A stretch of 5,372 nucleotides of DNA from Gammaproteobacteria bacterium (GTDB taxonomy: Bacteria; Pseudomonadota; Gammaproteobacteria; Chromatiales; Chromatiaceae), in assembly GCA_024644505.1 (NCBI GenBank), contig JAHEHQ010000198.1:1-5372 (forward strand). Direction: 5' to 3'. The notes under the pieces were generated by a model. It was not told where the DNA came from. It saw nothing but the letters and a program-made list of their open reading frames with translations, and searched no databases. The translations under genes and the position numbers were made by a program. Below are positions 4,693 through 5,372 of this stretch, piece after piece. Positions within the stretch are counted from its first letter, which is position 1; each line of letters begins with the position of its first letter.

Positions 4693-5372
4693 ATGAAACC
4701 CGGAGACAATACAAGATTGTCCGACCGCGAGATGATGGAACTTCGTTGGGCCCATCAACACCTGGAACACCCCTCACTGGCAGCCCGAATGAGTAATATA
4801 CTGGCCGAGCCGATCGAGGAAGCGATATCCTTGCTGCCCAAGACCTGGAAAAAACGCCTCGACAAAACCTTGAAGGCGAACTCCTATCGAACCGTGAGGC
4901 TGGCGATCTTTTCCATGAATCTGGGGGGTATCCCAAGACCTCAGAATCGACTGCACAAACTATTTGCCCTGAGTACTGGGGCCGCCGGCGGTTTCTTCGG
5001 CCCCCTGACACTGCTGGTGGAACTGCCGGTCACCACGACCCTGATTCTCCGCTCCATAGCGAACATTGCCCATACACAGGGAGAGGACCTGAGAAGTCAG
5101 GACACGCGAATGGCCTGCGTTCAGGTCTTCGCACTAGGTGCCCGCACCGACGAAGACGAGTCCGCCGATACCGGTTATTACGCCCTGAGAACCATACTGG
5201 GTCTTCATTTTGAACGCGATATCATGGAGTATGCGGCCAACGCCCATGGGCCCCATATCCCCGCCTTTATCGAGTTGACCCGCGCCGTGGCGGCACGTTT
5301 CGGCGTCATGATCTCGGACACCATGGCAGTCAGGATGGTCCCCATTGCAGGCGCGATTACCGGTGCAACCCT
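4693..5372 (+). CDS. EcsC family protein (partial, C-terminus off the right edge)
   Basis: 226 residues are visible, and the family is usually only somewhat longer, so little seems to be missing. The EcsC family is named after a protein encoded with the Bacillus Ecs ABC transporter. Its biochemical role is not established, and in proteobacteria it usually occurs without that transporter. Family-like features are the basic region PKTWKKRLDKTLK (49-61), a Gly/Ala-rich hydrophobic stretch at about 94-122 (STGAAGGFFGPLTLLVELP) followed by RSIANIA and QGEDL, CVQVFALGA at 142-150, and the C-terminal FGV.ISD..AVRMVPIAGAITGA at about 203-225, where the family has its conserved VP-G-GA block. The start at 4693 is supported by AAGGGGTAAGGA just upstream. 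The gene reads away from the other four and may share a regulatory region with them. Confidence 0.88.
   Translation, partial: MKPGDNTRLSDREMMELRWAHQHLEHPSLAARMSNILAEPIEEAISLLPKTWKKRLDKTLKANSYRTVRLAIFSMNLGGIPRPQNRLHKLFALSTGAAGGFFGPLTLLVELPVTTTLILRSIANIAHTQGEDLRSQDTRMACVQVFALGARTDEDESADTGYYALRTILGLHFERDIMEYAANAHGPHIPAFIELTRAVAARFGVMISDTMAVRMVPIAGAITGAT

Noticed and set aside
4691..5011. A 106-codon minus-strand frame under the EcsC gene
   Set aside because: It is antisense to a well-supported EcsC coding frame with a good ribosome binding site, and its product is Arg/Ser-rich with no recognisable features.

Overview
The window looks like a stretch of a chromosome from a proteobacterium, most likely a gammaproteobacterium. 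That placement is inferred from moderately GC-rich coding sequence, Shine-Dalgarno starts, AT-rich spacers and the flavour of the proteins; no rRNA or other marker is present. I recognise five protein genes. Two of them run off the window edges.

Leftward block (minus strand, read from about 4370 down to 1): a 75-residue glycine-rich membrane protein (4144-4371); a 189-residue protein with an amphipathic helical N-terminal half and a 73-residue lysine/alanine tail (3401-3970); a YugP-like membrane zinc metallopeptidase (2475-3335); and the first 707 residues of a large P-type cation-transporting ATPase (1-2121, cut at the left edge just after its TGD motif). The gaps are about 170, 65 and 350 bases. 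The peptidase is probably co-transcribed with the lysine-rich gene. The ATPase may have its own promoter in the long AT-rich spacer. No spacer contains a convincing intrinsic terminator (hairpin followed by a T run).

Rightward block: after a roughly 320-base divergent intergenic region, an EcsC-family protein starts at 4693 and is cut by the right edge after 226 residues.

The most interesting points are these. (1) The ATPase has an N-terminal heavy-metal-associated-like fold that lacks the CxxC metal site and carries a basic GRMR motif, joined to a P2-type (PEGLP) pump core. (2) The lysine-rich protein combines a phasin-like or apolipoprotein-like helical region with a histone-H1-like tail, an architecture resembling granule/DNA-bridging proteins such as PhaF. 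(3) These two sit beside a small glycine-rich membrane protein, a membrane protease and EcsC. As an inference only, this could be a module for a membrane-bounded or granule-like compartment, or for membrane stress with ion transport. (4) Several precise inverted repeats lie in the spacers, including a perfect 10-bp-arm hairpin that directly abuts the peptidase ribosome binding site.
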